64,000 bases of DNA, taken from positions 62,001-126,000 of the forward strand of contig NZ_JAUIYO010000001.1 in assembly GCF_044891285.1 (NCBI RefSeq), given 5' to 3'. Position 1 is the stretch's first letter, and the number at the start of each line of letters is the position of its first letter. The position numbers and the translations under genes are program-made. The notes under the pieces were generated by a model. It saw only the letters and a program-made list of their open reading frames with translations. It did no database searches and was not told the DNA's origin. This document shows positions 51,238 through 59,888 of this stretch, piece after piece. The DNA comes from Pseudobacillus lumedeiriae (lineage in GTDB: Bacteria; Bacillota; Bacilli; Bacillales; Domibacillaceae).

Positions 51238-52095
51238 TCATCTCCCCTCGTTTACATTAAAAATGATGTTATCGATTAAGCGCGCTTTTGAATAATTGAC
51301 GGCTGCGGCAAGAACCATCTTTCCTTGTACTTGTTCTAAAGGCTCTAATTCAGGATAGGAAAGCAATTCGACATAATCAACGGCTGCTCCGGCATGTTCC
51401 TGCAAGTAGGAGATGGTCCGTTCGATCACTTTCTCTGTGCTTTTTTCCCCCTGCACAGCGCTTTGAACACCTAGCTGCAGCGCTTTCTGCAAATAAGGGG
51501 CCTGAATACGTTCCTCTTCAGTTAAGTAGACGTTACGGGAGCTTTTTGCCAGCCCATCCTCCTCTCTAATCGTTTCAACACCAATGATTTCTACGGGGAA
51601 GTTCAATGAATTAACCAGCCCGTCAATCACAGCAAATTGCTGAGCATCTTTTAAGCCGAAATAGGCTTTGTCCGGTTGAGCTAAATGAAACAGCTTGGTT
51701 ACGACCGTCACAACTCCATCAAAGTGGCCAGGACGTTTCACACCACACATCTTATCTGTTCTTGCTGCGACAGTCATTGTCACGACCGAAGGGGCCGGAT
51801 ACATTTCTTCTACTTCAGGAACAAAAAGACAGTCCACCCCTGCTGCTGCTGCTAATTTCGTATCTCTTTCCACATCACGCGGATAACGTTCAAAGTCTTC
51901 ATTCGGGCCAAACTGCAGCGGATTAACAAAAATACTCATAATTACAGCGTCGTTATCTTTCCGTGCTTTTTCAGCTAAAGCGAGATGGCCTTCATGCAGA
52001 AAACCCATTGTCGGTACAAGACCGATTTGATGCCCTGCGTTTTTCTCTGCCCGCACAAAATCTTTTAGTTCTGCCACTGTTTTGACTACTTTCAT
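51238..52095 (-). CDS. panC: Pantothenate synthetase
   Basis: 285 residues. Joins pantoate and beta-alanine with ATP. PTMGFLHEGHLALAEKA near residue 28 is the HIGH-type nucleotide site, MSIFVNPLQFGPNEDFERYP near 53 binds pantoate, and KSSRN near 184 is the KMSKS-like loop. It overlaps panB by four bases and abuts panD. Confidence 0.97.
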   Translation of the reverse strand: MKVVKTVAELKDFVRAEKNAGHQIGLVPTMGFLHEGHLALAEKARKDNDAVIMSIFVNPLQFGPNEDFERYPRDVERDTKLAAAAGVDCLFVPEVEEMYPAPSVVTMTVAARTDKMCGVKRPGHFDGVVTVVTKLFHLAQPDKAYFGLKDAQQFAVIDGLVNSLNFPVEIIGVETIREEDGLAKSSRNVYLTEEERIQAPYLQKALQLGVQSAVQGEKSTEKVIERTISYLQEHAGAAVDYVELLSYPELEPLEQVQGKMVLAAAVNYSKARLIDNIIFNVNEGR

Positions 52096-52931
52096 GAACG
52101 TAACCCTCCATATAACGCTTCTACTTCTTCTTCTGTCATCTTGAATGAATGTTCCTCTGCCGGAAATGCCCCGCTTTTTACCTCTGTTACATAAGCGGAA
52201 ACTGCCGGTGTAATCACACGGTTTACATTGCCATATGATTTAACAAATTTTGGCGTGCGATTCACACCATATTGAACAAGATCATGATACACAAGCACTT
52301 GTCCATCCGTTTCTTTGCCTGCGCCTATTCCGATCACCGGAATCGAAAGTGCAGCCGTCACCTCGGCGGCAATTTGATAAGGAACACACTCAAGCACGAT
52401 CATGAAGGCACCCGCATTCTCTAATTCCTTCGCCTCTTCTATCAATTTCCTAGCCGCTTCTGCCGTTTTCCCTTGCACTTTATAGCCTCCGAGAACACCG
52501 ACTGACTGTGGTGTCAGCCCTAAGTGAGCGACCGTCGGTACACCGGCACGTGTCAGCTCCCGAACTGCTTCCACCGTTCCTTCTCCACCCTCAAGCTTCA
52601 CAGCATGCGCACCCGCTTCTTGCATAAGCTTTCTAGCAGCCCGCATCGTCTCTTCTCTGCTAATATGATGAGTCATAAAAGGAAGGTCTGTAACGATAAA
52701 TGTCTCTTTTGCGCCTCGCTTAACTGCTTTCGTATGATGAATCATATCATCGAGTGTAACGGGAACGGTCGATTCATAACCAAGAACGACCATTCCTAGA
52801 GAATCACCTACTAAGATAATATCCGCTCCGCCTTCTTCTGATAATTTAGCAGATGGATAGTCGTAAGCTGTGATCATGGCAATTTTTTCGCCGTCTTTTT
52901 TCATTTTGATAAAATCACTCGTTTGCTTCAT
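52092..52931 (-). CDS. panB: 3-methyl-2-oxobutanoate hydroxymethyltransferase
   Basis: 279 residues, TIM barrel. Converts ketoisovalerate to ketopantoate with methylenetetrahydrofolate. ITAYDYPSAKLSEEGGADIILVGDS (in parts), VKLEGG near 114 and IGIGAGKETDGQVLVYHD near 198 are family motifs with the Mg2+ ligands. First gene of panBCD; a structured leader with terminator lies upstream. Confidence 0.97.
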   Translation of the reverse strand: MKQTSDFIKMKKDGEKIAMITAYDYPSAKLSEEGGADIILVGDSLGMVVLGYESTVPVTLDDMIHHTKAVKRGAKETFIVTDLPFMTHHISREETMRAARKLMQEAGAHAVKLEGGEGTVEAVRELTRAGVPTVAHLGLTPQSVGVLGGYKVQGKTAEAARKLIEEAKELENAGAFMIVLECVPYQIAAEVTAALSIPVIGIGAGKETDGQVLVYHDLVQYGVNRTPKFVKSYGNVNRVITPAVSAYVTEVKSGAFPAEEHSFKMTEEEVEALYGGLRS

Positions 52932-52975
52932 CTACGCTTCCTCCTTTTTCATTCAGAGGAGACGAAACAATCATA

Positions 52976-53135
52976 AAATAAAAAGGGTCCTTCAGACACA
53001 GAAGGACCCGAATAATTGTATTCGTTGTTTCGACCCTCTGTCCCTGTCCTTTACGGATCAAGGCAGAATTTTCGCTTATTTAACTATTCCTGTGGCTTCA
53101 CAATAGACGAGTGCAGTTCGATAACGATACTGCCC
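52976..53135 (-). promoter_or_regulatory. Structured 5' leader of panB (candidate pan RNA or attenuator)
   Basis: About 150 nt between an extended -10 promoter and the panB start. It ends in a strong terminator (52980-53009) well before the gene. Upstream, GGACAGAGG could pair with CCTTCTGTGTC inside the terminator, giving an antiterminator. Smaller helices such as CAGGAAT/ATTCTG are possible. A conserved pan motif is known in front of panB in several phyla; I cannot confirm the match, but the attenuator layout is clear. Confidence 0.55.
52980..53009 (-). terminator. Leader terminator before panB
   Basis: GGGTCCTTC and GAAGGACCC stem with a seven-base loop, followed by TTTTTATTTTATG on the minus strand, about 50 bases upstream of panB. 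Confidence 0.88.
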
Positions 53136-53141
53136 GCTTTT

Positions 53142-53150
53142 ATTATAGCA
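53142..53150 (-). promoter_or_regulatory. panBCD extended -10 promoter
   Basis: Minus strand TGC plus TATAAT (53142-53147), an extended -10. The -35 region is poor (an A-tract), consistent with a TGN-dependent promoter. Confidence 0.6.
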
Positions 53151-53234
53151 ATATCTTTTTTTTTTGACTATTGTAAATTTCAACGTTTGGGTATCATGAT
53201 GAGTAAGATTCATTTGAATTAGGAAGGTGATGAC

Positions 53235-54314
53235 ATGAAAAAATGGCTGCTGGCCGCTCTCATTTTACTTTCGGGATGCGCCTCTCCCGAAAAAGGAACA
53301 AGTAAAAGTACTGCTTCACAAAACCCCACTGCTGATGCATCAACTGAAACAGAAGTAATCGCAGAAAACCTGCAGGTTCCATGGGATATTACAAAGCTTG
53401 ATGATACTTTTTTTATTAGCCAGCGTGGAGGAAATATCGTTCATGTGCTTCCCAACGGTAAAAAGGAACTGATGGAGTTGAAACTGAGCCAACCCGTTTT
53501 GCACGAAGGTGAAGGAGGTTTATTAGGCTTTGAGCTTGACCCTGGCTTCTCTCAGAATCATCTCGCTTATGTGTACCATACGTATCATGACGGCGAAAGG
53601 ATATTGAACCGCATCATCCAAATTCAAAAACAGGAAAATCTATGGAAAGAAACAAAGGTACTGTTAGCGGGCATTCCCGGCGGCTTCATTCATAACGGCG
53701 GACGGCTCGCCATTGGCCCCGACAGCAAATTGTATGTAACCGCTGGAGATGCTGGTATGAAACAATCTGCACAAAATATACAGACGCTCTCTGGAAAAAT
53801 TCTGCGGCTTAACCTAGACGGCTCGGTCCCGGAAGACAACCCTTTTGAAGATTCCTACGTTTTTTCGTATGGTCATCGGAATCCGCAAGGGATAGCCTGG
53901 AGTGAGAATAGAACGATGTATGCGGCCGAACACGGGCAAAGCGCTCATGATGAAATTAATATTATCACTCCCGGCAAAAATTACGGCTGGCCTGTCATCG
54001 AAGGAGGCGAAAAAAAAGCAGGGATGGAAACACCGATGATTCACTCTGGAAATGAAACGTGGGCTCCTTCAGGGATGGCTTATCATGACGGCAAACTTTT
54101 TATTGCCACACTTAGAGGGGAAAAACTGCTTGCATTGAATCTAGAGAACAAGGAAATGACGGTCTTTTTTGATCAGGGGGGCCGGCTAAGAGATGTGTAT
54201 GTAGATAATGACAGTTTATATGTTGTGACGAATAACACCGATGGCCGGGGCACTCCCGCTGAAAATGATGATCGCCTGCTCTATCTTTCCTTATTAAAAA
54301 ATGGAGATATTTAA
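53235..54314 (+). CDS. PQQ-dependent sugar dehydrogenase-like lipoprotein (GSDH family)
   Basis: 359 residues. Lipoprotein signal with LLSGCAS (lipid Cys at residue 15). Six-bladed beta-propeller of the aldose sugar dehydrogenase type: ENLQVPWDITKLDD near residue 45, GEGGLLGFELDPGF near 95, IHNGGRLAIGPDSKLYVTAG near 155, SYGHRNPQGIAW near 212 and EHGQSAHDEINII near 235 hold the residues that bind PQQ and calcium in relatives. Extracellular, oxidising sugars if PQQ is available. Bacilli rarely make PQQ, so the true cofactor is uncertain. Confidence 0.88.
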   Translation: MKKWLLAALILLSGCASPEKGTSKSTASQNPTADASTETEVIAENLQVPWDITKLDDTFFISQRGGNIVHVLPNGKKELMELKLSQPVLHEGEGGLLGFELDPGFSQNHLAYVYHTYHDGERILNRIIQIQKQENLWKETKVLLAGIPGGFIHNGGRLAIGPDSKLYVTAGDAGMKQSAQNIQTLSGKILRLNLDGSVPEDNPFEDSYVFSYGHRNPQGIAWSENRTMYAAEHGQSAHDEINIITPGKNYGWPVIEGGEKKAGMETPMIHSGNETWAPSGMAYHDGKLFIATLRGEKLLALNLENKEMTVFFDQGGRLRDVYVDNDSLYVVTNNTDGRGTPAENDDRLLYLSLLKNGDI

Positions 54315-54484
54315 CCTGCGTGCACATCTTGACCGTTCCCATACACAATCTGGATATAACCGCACATACATTTATAATATTTGCGCATAAGTTCTAGCAG
54401 TTTGTTCAAAAACCTGATTATCGTGCATATTCCGTATATAAATCCAAAAATCGCTACACAACGCAGCTTATTCATTTAAACAAG

Positions 54485-54525
54485 ATGGAGGAATCCCAAA
54501 GGCTAAACTTTTGAGATTCCTCCAT
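54485..54525. terminator. Inverted repeat between convergent genes
   Basis: ATGGAGGAATC and GATTCCTCCAT with AAAG/CTTT inside, between the sugar dehydrogenase and birA. The T-runs are weak; it is probably a shared terminator. The preceding 170 bases hold nothing recognisable. Confidence 0.6.
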
Positions 54526-54537
54526 TGTTTATAAGTA

Positions 54538-55524
54538 TCAATGCGTTTTTGGATCGATTTCGATATCCGCTGAGTAAATATCGTGAATGGTCCCTTCCTC
54601 ATCAAGCAGCTTCAGCACACCTTCTTCCGTAATGCCAAGTGCTTTGCCGCGGATAGCACCGGTAACTGTGCGGGCTGTAATTTGTTTGCCAATAGAAAGG
54701 GCATATTTTTCCCAGCGTTTTTTTATATTCGTAAATCCTTCTTTCATATAAACATCATAGTACATTTCAAGATTTTTCAAAATTACCTGAACGAGCTGTG
54801 ACCGTGAAACGACCTCGCCTTTTTCAATAGCGAGTGAAGTGGCGATCTCTTTCAATTCATCTGGAAATTCTTTCTGGTTGGCGTTCATACCGATTCCGAT
54901 AATAATCGAATGAATCTGATCAGCATCCGCCTGCAGTTCTGTTAAAATGCCGGTGACTTTTTTTCCGTTTAACAAAATATCGTTCGGCCACTTAATTTCA
55001 GGATGAAGCCCGGTCGTTTCCATAATCGCTTCTATAATTGCGACCGCTGTAATAAGGGTAAATTGCGGCGCTTTATAAGGCGGCAGCGACGGTTTTAATA
55101 TAATACTCATCCAAATGCCGGTGTACTTTGGAGAATACCATTCTCTTGCCATTCGCCCCCGGCCCGCTGTCTGCTCTTCCGCAATAACAACGGTTCCTTC
55201 TTTAAAAGCTTCTTGAGCTAATCGGTGAGCTTCTTTTTGAGTAGAATCTGTTGTTTCCAGCGAGACAATTTTCTTGCCGAGCCAGTCCGTCTGCAATCCA
55301 ATCAAAATCTCATTTTCTGTCACTTTATCCGGCTTTGTTAAAATACGATACCCTTTTTTCCGAACGGCTTCCAGCTCAAATCCTTCTTGTCTTAATGCTT
55401 CAATATGCTTCCAGATGGCCGTCCGCGAACAGCCGAGAATTTCCGCAAGCGCCTGTCCGGATACAAATTCTCCATCCGCTTTTGAAAATGCCTCTAATAA
55501 TTGCTGTTTTACAGAAGATTGCAC
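54538..55524 (-). CDS. birA: Biotin ligase / biotin repressor BirA
   Basis: 328 residues from GTG 55524, which aligns with BirA starts and overlaps the cca end by 16 bases. Winged helix first (GQALAEILGCSRTAIWKHIEAL), then the ligase domain with the biotinyl-AMP loop GRGRMAREWYSPKYTGIWMS near residue 117, KWPNDILLNGKKVTGILTE near 174 and the C-terminal SH3-like domain. Attaches biotin to carboxylases and represses biotin genes. Confidence 0.95.
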   Translation of the reverse strand: MQSSVKQQLLEAFSKADGEFVSGQALAEILGCSRTAIWKHIEALRQEGFELEAVRKKGYRILTKPDKVTENEILIGLQTDWLGKKIVSLETTDSTQKEAHRLAQEAFKEGTVVIAEEQTAGRGRMAREWYSPKYTGIWMSIILKPSLPPYKAPQFTLITAVAIIEAIMETTGLHPEIKWPNDILLNGKKVTGILTELQADADQIHSIIIGIGMNANQKEFPDELKEIATSLAIEKGEVVSRSQLVQVILKNLEMYYDVYMKEGFTNIKKRWEKYALSIGKQITARTVTGAIRGKALGITEEGVLKLLDEEGTIHDIYSADIEIDPKTH

Positions 55525-56702
55525 GCTTCCAGCCACTCCTTTATTTTTTCTGTGCTATTTTCAACTTTCCTTTCAACAACAGCCCGTTCGATCGTCTCAA
55601 GATAACTTTTCATCCATGGGCCGCCCCGTTCATTTTTCCACACTTTCAATTCTTTTCCCGTAACGGCAAGTTCTTTGCGATCTTTTATCGGCAGATCTGC
55701 ATACCGCTTTTCAAGAGGACCTATGTGAGCGGAGCGCCCGGCAAGAAGGGCGCTTACCGCCTCCACATCTGCTGCCCGCTCCACTCCTGCTTCATACAAT
55801 GAAAAAACAGGCCACTCATCTTTTCCACGCTGCAAAAACCACTCATAAGTCCCGGTTAGATATTTGATGGTTTTAGCCGGCATTCGCCACGCTTTTAGCC
55901 ACTGATCTGCGGCAGCAGGCGTAAGAAGGACGAGCAGAAAAAGCCACTTTTGCTGAAGCGTTAAGCGGCTAAGATCATATGAAAGCATCTTCGTCAATAC
56001 GTCCTCTTCCCCATCCAGCCCGGGCAGAAAAGGGGCTAAGCCTCCCTCAAGGAGCACCCGCAAGCCGGCTCTCGTTTCCTTTCCAGCCAATAATTTATTC
56101 ATTTCCATTAATTTTCGTTCGACAGCAATATGTTTCAATAAATGTGCACAGCGTTTTAATGCCTGTTTCGTTTCCATCTCCACGTGAAAACCGAGCTGAC
56201 TGGCAAACCTTGCCGCCCGCATCATTCGCAGCGCATCCTCCGAAAATCGTTCCTCCGCGCAGCCGACCGTTTTTATTTGCTGAGATTGCAGAGCTTCCTT
56301 GCCGTCGAAAGGATCAATAATGGCTCCGTGCCGATCCATGGCCATCGCGTTGATCGTAAAATCCCTTCTTTGCAGATCTTCTTCAAGCGTTCGAACGAAA
56401 GATACTGTTTCCGGCCGGCGGAAATCCTTATAATCGGTTTCTGTTCGAAAAGTCGTCACTTCGTAGCCGCCCCCGTGCCAAAGAACGAGTACTGTGCCAT
56501 GTTCGATGCCCACATCTACTGTTTTTGGAAAAACAGCCTTTACTTCCTCCGGCAAAGCAGAAGTAGCGATATCCACATCTCCAATCGGCCTGTTCAACAA
56601 AAAGTCTCTCACTGCGCCGCCGACATAATAGGCTGTAAACCCTTCTTCCTCAAGTCTTGCCAATATCGGTGAGGCTTGTTCAAACATTAGCCGATTACTC
56701 AC
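55509..56702 (-). CDS. cca: CCA-adding tRNA nucleotidyltransferase
   Basis: About 397 residues, class II CCA enzyme. YYVGGAVRDFLLNRPIGDVDIAT near residue 18 has the nucleotide-binding GG and the catalytic DxD; RRDFTINAMAMD and EDALRMMRAARFAS follow. The start is uncertain: GTG 56702 has AAGGTG six bases upstream; ATG 56687 is the next option. It overlaps bshA and birA, forming a chain of overlapping genes. The start overlaps the bshA stop by eight bases. Confidence 0.95.
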   Translation of the reverse strand: MSNRLMFEQASPILARLEEEGFTAYYVGGAVRDFLLNRPIGDVDIATSALPEEVKAVFPKTVDVGIEHGTVLVLWHGGGYEVTTFRTETDYKDFRRPETVSFVRTLEEDLQRRDFTINAMAMDRHGAIIDPFDGKEALQSQQIKTVGCAEERFSEDALRMMRAARFASQLGFHVEMETKQALKRCAHLLKHIAVERKLMEMNKLLAGKETRAGLRVLLEGGLAPFLPGLDGEEDVLTKMLSYDLSRLTLQQKWLFLLVLLTPAAADQWLKAWRMPAKTIKYLTGTYEWFLQRGKDEWPVFSLYEAGVERAADVEAVSALLAGRSAHIGPLEKRYADLPIKDRKELAVTGKELKVWKNERGGPWMKSYLETIERAVVERKVENSTEKIKEWLEACNLL

Positions 56703-57846
56703 GCTCGACACCTTCTTGTTCAGTCAGCAGAGCAAAATATAACTGTTCATACTGCTGAATGATCCCTTCTGAATGAAAGCGGGTTTGCACGGTTTGAACC
56801 GCCTGTTCACTTACTTTCGCATAAACGGCTTCATCATTCAGGAGCAGGAAAGCTTGCTTTGCCATCGATTCGATATCTCCTACTTCAGAAATAAACCCGT
56901 TTCTTCCATTTTCAATGATTTCTGGAATCCCTCCAACGTTCGTGCCAATACAAGGAACACCGCAAGCCATCGCTTCAAGAAGGACGAGACCGAAGCTCTC
57001 CTTTTCAGACAACAACAGCACGAGATCGCTAATGGCATACAATTCTTCCAAGTTATCCTGCTTGCCAAGAAACAAGACGCAATTCTCTAAATTCAGCTCT
57101 GCAACAAGCTGGCAGACGACGGTCATTTCTGGACCGTCCCCGACAAGAAGTAATTTTGCAGGCATCTTTTCTCGCAGCCGCTTGAAAACGCGAATGACAT
57201 CCGGGACTCTTTTAACACTGCGAAAATTGGATACGTGCATAATTACTTTTTCTTCGGGGGCAATGCCAAACTCATTGCGCAGACGATCATCTGACGGCAT
57301 TTTCCGGTACACCCGTTCGTCAATAAAATTATAAATAGGATGGATGCTTTTTTCCGGATGAAGCACATCCATCGTCTGTGTAATGAGTGCTTTGGAGACA
57401 GCCGTGACAGCATCAGATTCCTCAATGCCAAAACGAATAGCGGCGGTTAGAGAAGGATCATTTCCAAGCACTGTAATATCGGTGCCATGAAGAGTGGTCA
57501 CAATCTTAATATCGGAACGTGCAATTTGTCTTCCTAAAATCGCACAGACAGCATGTGGGATCGCATAATGCACATGTAAAATATCAAGCTGCTCCCTTCT
57601 AATGATTTCAGCGATTTTATTCGCTAGTGAAATTTCATACGGCGGATGCCGAAAAACGGAATATTGGTTCACGTCTACCTGATGAAAGTAAATATTATGA
57701 TACATCCGATTCAGCCTAAATGGCCGATCCGTTGTAATAAAATGAATGTCATGCCCTTTTTCTGCAAGCAGCTTTCCGAGTTCCGCTGCTACTACACCGG
57801 ATCCGCCGACAGTAGGGTAGCATACGATGCCTATCTTTAATTTCAT
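56695..57846 (-). CDS. bshA: N-acetyl-glucosaminyl L-malate synthase BshA
   Basis: 383 residues, GT4 family. First step of bacillithiol synthesis: transfers GlcNAc from UDP-GlcNAc to malate. N-terminal GIVCYPTVGGSGVVAAELG near residue 6 binds substrate, HVHYAIPHAVCAILG is near 95, and SEKESFGLVLLEAMACGVP near 281 binds the sugar nucleotide. Overlaps bshB1 by four bases, so the first two enzymes are coupled. Confidence 0.96.
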   Translation of the reverse strand: MKLKIGIVCYPTVGGSGVVAAELGKLLAEKGHDIHFITTDRPFRLNRMYHNIYFHQVDVNQYSVFRHPPYEISLANKIAEIIRREQLDILHVHYAIPHAVCAILGRQIARSDIKIVTTLHGTDITVLGNDPSLTAAIRFGIEESDAVTAVSKALITQTMDVLHPEKSIHPIYNFIDERVYRKMPSDDRLRNEFGIAPEEKVIMHVSNFRSVKRVPDVIRVFKRLREKMPAKLLLVGDGPEMTVVCQLVAELNLENCVLFLGKQDNLEELYAISDLVLLLSEKESFGLVLLEAMACGVPCIGTNVGGIPEIIENGRNGFISEVGDIESMAKQAFLLLNDEAVYAKVSEQAVQTVQTRFHSEGIIQQYEQLYFALLTEQEGVERE

Positions 57847-58559
57847 TCTTTATCCCCTATCAAATCATGTTCTATCAGCAAAGGCACTGTCGTCAGGAAA
57901 CCTTCCGCAAATGTCTGACCGACTTCTTTACCCATCATTCGGTCCCTTGCTTCAACTGCCTCTATGTATCCGCTCGTTAAAGGAGTGACTACTGAATCCG
58001 CTCCCATTTCAAATTGACTCCTATATGCTTGCAAACTTTGTTTTTTTGTATGCATAAAGTCACTCGTATCGACACAAAAGTCAGGAGAGTGGAAGCCATT
58101 AATCATATAAAAATACAGACGATCCGCTTTATGGGCATTGTCTTTTCCATTCGTTTCATACTTTCTAATGCCCGCAGAGAAAAAAGCTTCTTGTACAATA
58201 CGGGAACAGGCACCGTGATCTGGATGCCGGTCTTTCTCGTAAGGAGCAAAAATAACTTTCGGCTGATAGAGGCGAATGATCTCTGCTACGGATCGAATCG
58301 ATTCCTGTGTTAAAAACAAGCCTCGGTCAGGCAAATCAAGCGTCACTCTTTCTTGAACACCTAACAGATCCGCCGCCTTTTGTGCTTCTTCTGTCCTCGA
58401 AGCCACCGTGCCGTTCGATGACAGCTCTGCTTTCGTTAAATCGCAAAAAACAATTGTTTGACCAGCAGCGGCATATTTAGCCGCTGTGCCGCCCATGCCG
58501 ATTTCAATATCATCCGCATGGGCACCGAAAGCAAGGATATCTGCTTTAATCCCTTTCAT
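57843..58559 (-). CDS. bshB1: Bacillithiol biosynthesis deacetylase BshB1
   Basis: 238 residues, LmbE/PIG-L family. Removes acetate from GlcNAc-malate. Zinc motif AFGAHADDIEIGMGGT near residue 11 and PDHGACSRIV near 113 with the third ligand. Lies directly after dapB; the mgsA gene found between these in B. subtilis is missing. Confidence 0.96.
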   Translation of the reverse strand: MKGIKADILAFGAHADDIEIGMGGTAAKYAAAGQTIVFCDLTKAELSSNGTVASRTEEAQKAADLLGVQERVTLDLPDRGLFLTQESIRSVAEIIRLYQPKVIFAPYEKDRHPDHGACSRIVQEAFFSAGIRKYETNGKDNAHKADRLYFYMINGFHSPDFCVDTSDFMHTKKQSLQAYRSQFEMGADSVVTPLTSGYIEAVEARDRMMGKEVGQTFAEGFLTTVPLLIEHDLIGDKE

Positions 58560-58572
58560 AAGCCCCTCCTTG

Positions 58573-59373
58573 TTAGTCTAAAATATTTTCCATTCCGTAG
58601 ATAAGCGTCTCTACTTTCATAACTGTTTCTACACATACTTTTACTCCAGACATAAAAGAAGCTCGATTGTATGAATCGTGGCGAATCGTTAATGTCTGTC
58701 CGTCCGCTCCAAACATTACTTGCTGGTGAGCAATTAATCCTGGCAGACGTACACTGTGAATATGCATTCCTTCCATTTCTGCCCCGCGTGCACCTTTCAT
58801 CGTTTCTTTTTCTTCTGGATGTCCCTGCTGCTTTGCCTCTCTTACCCCAGCAATCATTTGAGCTGTTTTGACAGCTGTACCGGATGGTGCATCTAATTTT
58901 TTATCGTGATGAAGCTCAATGATCTCCACATCTTGAAAATACTTTGCCGCCATTTCAGAAAACTTCATCATAAGCACAGCTCCAACAGCAAAGTTCGGCG
59001 CAATGATGCAGCCGAGACGTTTTTCTTCAGCCAGCTCCTTCAATTCTTTCAATTGTTCTTCTGTAAAACCAGTCGTGCCGACAACTGGGCGAATGTTATG
59101 TTCCAGTGCCGTTTTCGTATGTATATACCCAGTTTCTGGCGTGGTTAAATCGATCAATACATCTGCTTCAACTTCACTAAAGCATTCATTAATATTTGTA
59201 AAAATCGGTACATCTATCCCTGCAAATCCTTCTAATTCACTAAGCATTTGTCCATTATACTTATGATCTAAAACAGCTGCCAGCTGTAAATTCTCCGCTT
59301 TTTGCACCATATATACAGCTTCTTTTCCCATTCTTCCACGTGCTCCAGCAATGATTACTTTAATTGTCTCCAT
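58573..59373 (-). CDS. dapB: 4-hydroxy-tetrahydrodipicolinate reductase
   Basis: 266 residues. Lysine and diaminopimelate pathway. GARGRMGKEA near residue 10 binds NAD(P)H; VVGTTGFTEEQ is near 98; the catalytic ELHHDKKLDAPSGTA near 153 has the His and Lys. Four bases after ypjD. Confidence 0.97.
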   Translation of the reverse strand: METIKVIIAGARGRMGKEAVYMVQKAENLQLAAVLDHKYNGQMLSELEGFAGIDVPIFTNINECFSEVEADVLIDLTTPETGYIHTKTALEHNIRPVVGTTGFTEEQLKELKELAEEKRLGCIIAPNFAVGAVLMMKFSEMAAKYFQDVEIIELHHDKKLDAPSGTAVKTAQMIAGVREAKQQGHPEEKETMKGARGAEMEGMHIHSVRLPGLIAHQQVMFGADGQTLTIRHDSYNRASFMSGVKVCVETVMKVETLIYGMENILD

Positions 59374-59376
59374 TAT

Positions 59377-59706
59377 TTATTCCTCCCCTTTTCGCGTCCA
59401 GCGATCCTTATCTCTTGTGTTGAATTTTTCCATAACTTGTTCATGTGCCGCCTGCAAATCAATGTTTAATGAATTAGCCAGACACATAATAACAAATTGC
59501 ACATCACCAAGCTCTTCCGCAATGGCTTTTTCTTCTTCCGTTGCTTTTTTCGGTTTTTCTCCATAATGATGATTCACTTCTCTAGCAAGTTCCCCCAGCT
59601 CTTCTGTCAGCCGAGCCACCATGGCCAGCGGGCTGAAATATCCTTCTTTAAATTGACCAATATAGTCATCTACTTCTTTCTGCATTTCTTTCATCGTTTT
59701 ATCCAT
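59377..59706 (-). CDS. ypjD: MazG-like nucleotide pyrophosphohydrolase YpjD
   Basis: 109 residues from ATG 59706, matching B. subtilis YpjD length; an extension to 59778 has no support. All-alpha NTP-PPase with the metal-binding EELGELAREVN near residue 35 and EELGDVQFVIMCLAN near 64. Removes pyrophosphate from nucleoside triphosphates, perhaps damaged ones. Confidence 0.93.
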   Translation of the reverse strand: MDKTMKEMQKEVDDYIGQFKEGYFSPLAMVARLTEELGELAREVNHHYGEKPKKATEEEKAIAEELGDVQFVIMCLANSLNIDLQAAHEQVMEKFNTRDKDRWTRKGEE

Positions 59707-59810
59707 TGTCTTCCTGACTCTCCTCCTCGTTAATTTTATGTTAGCCAATTCTTGACTAGTTGACAATAAATTTATCATTCCGTTATGTATTGAGTCTTTG
59801 ACATTCCTTA

Positions 59811-59839
59811 TTGTAGGATGTCCTACAGTTATATATAAT
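59811..59839 (+). promoter_or_regulatory. ypjC promoter with a 16-bp palindrome
   Basis: TTGTAG (59811-59816), a 17-base spacer and TATAAT (59834-59839). The palindrome TGTAGGATGTCCTACA (59812-59827) covers the -35 and the spacer, the position of a repressor operator. Confidence 0.6.
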
Positions 59840-59888
59840 GACAGGTATCAACATTTGTCTCAACATTTAACATAAAGGTGGTTAACAG

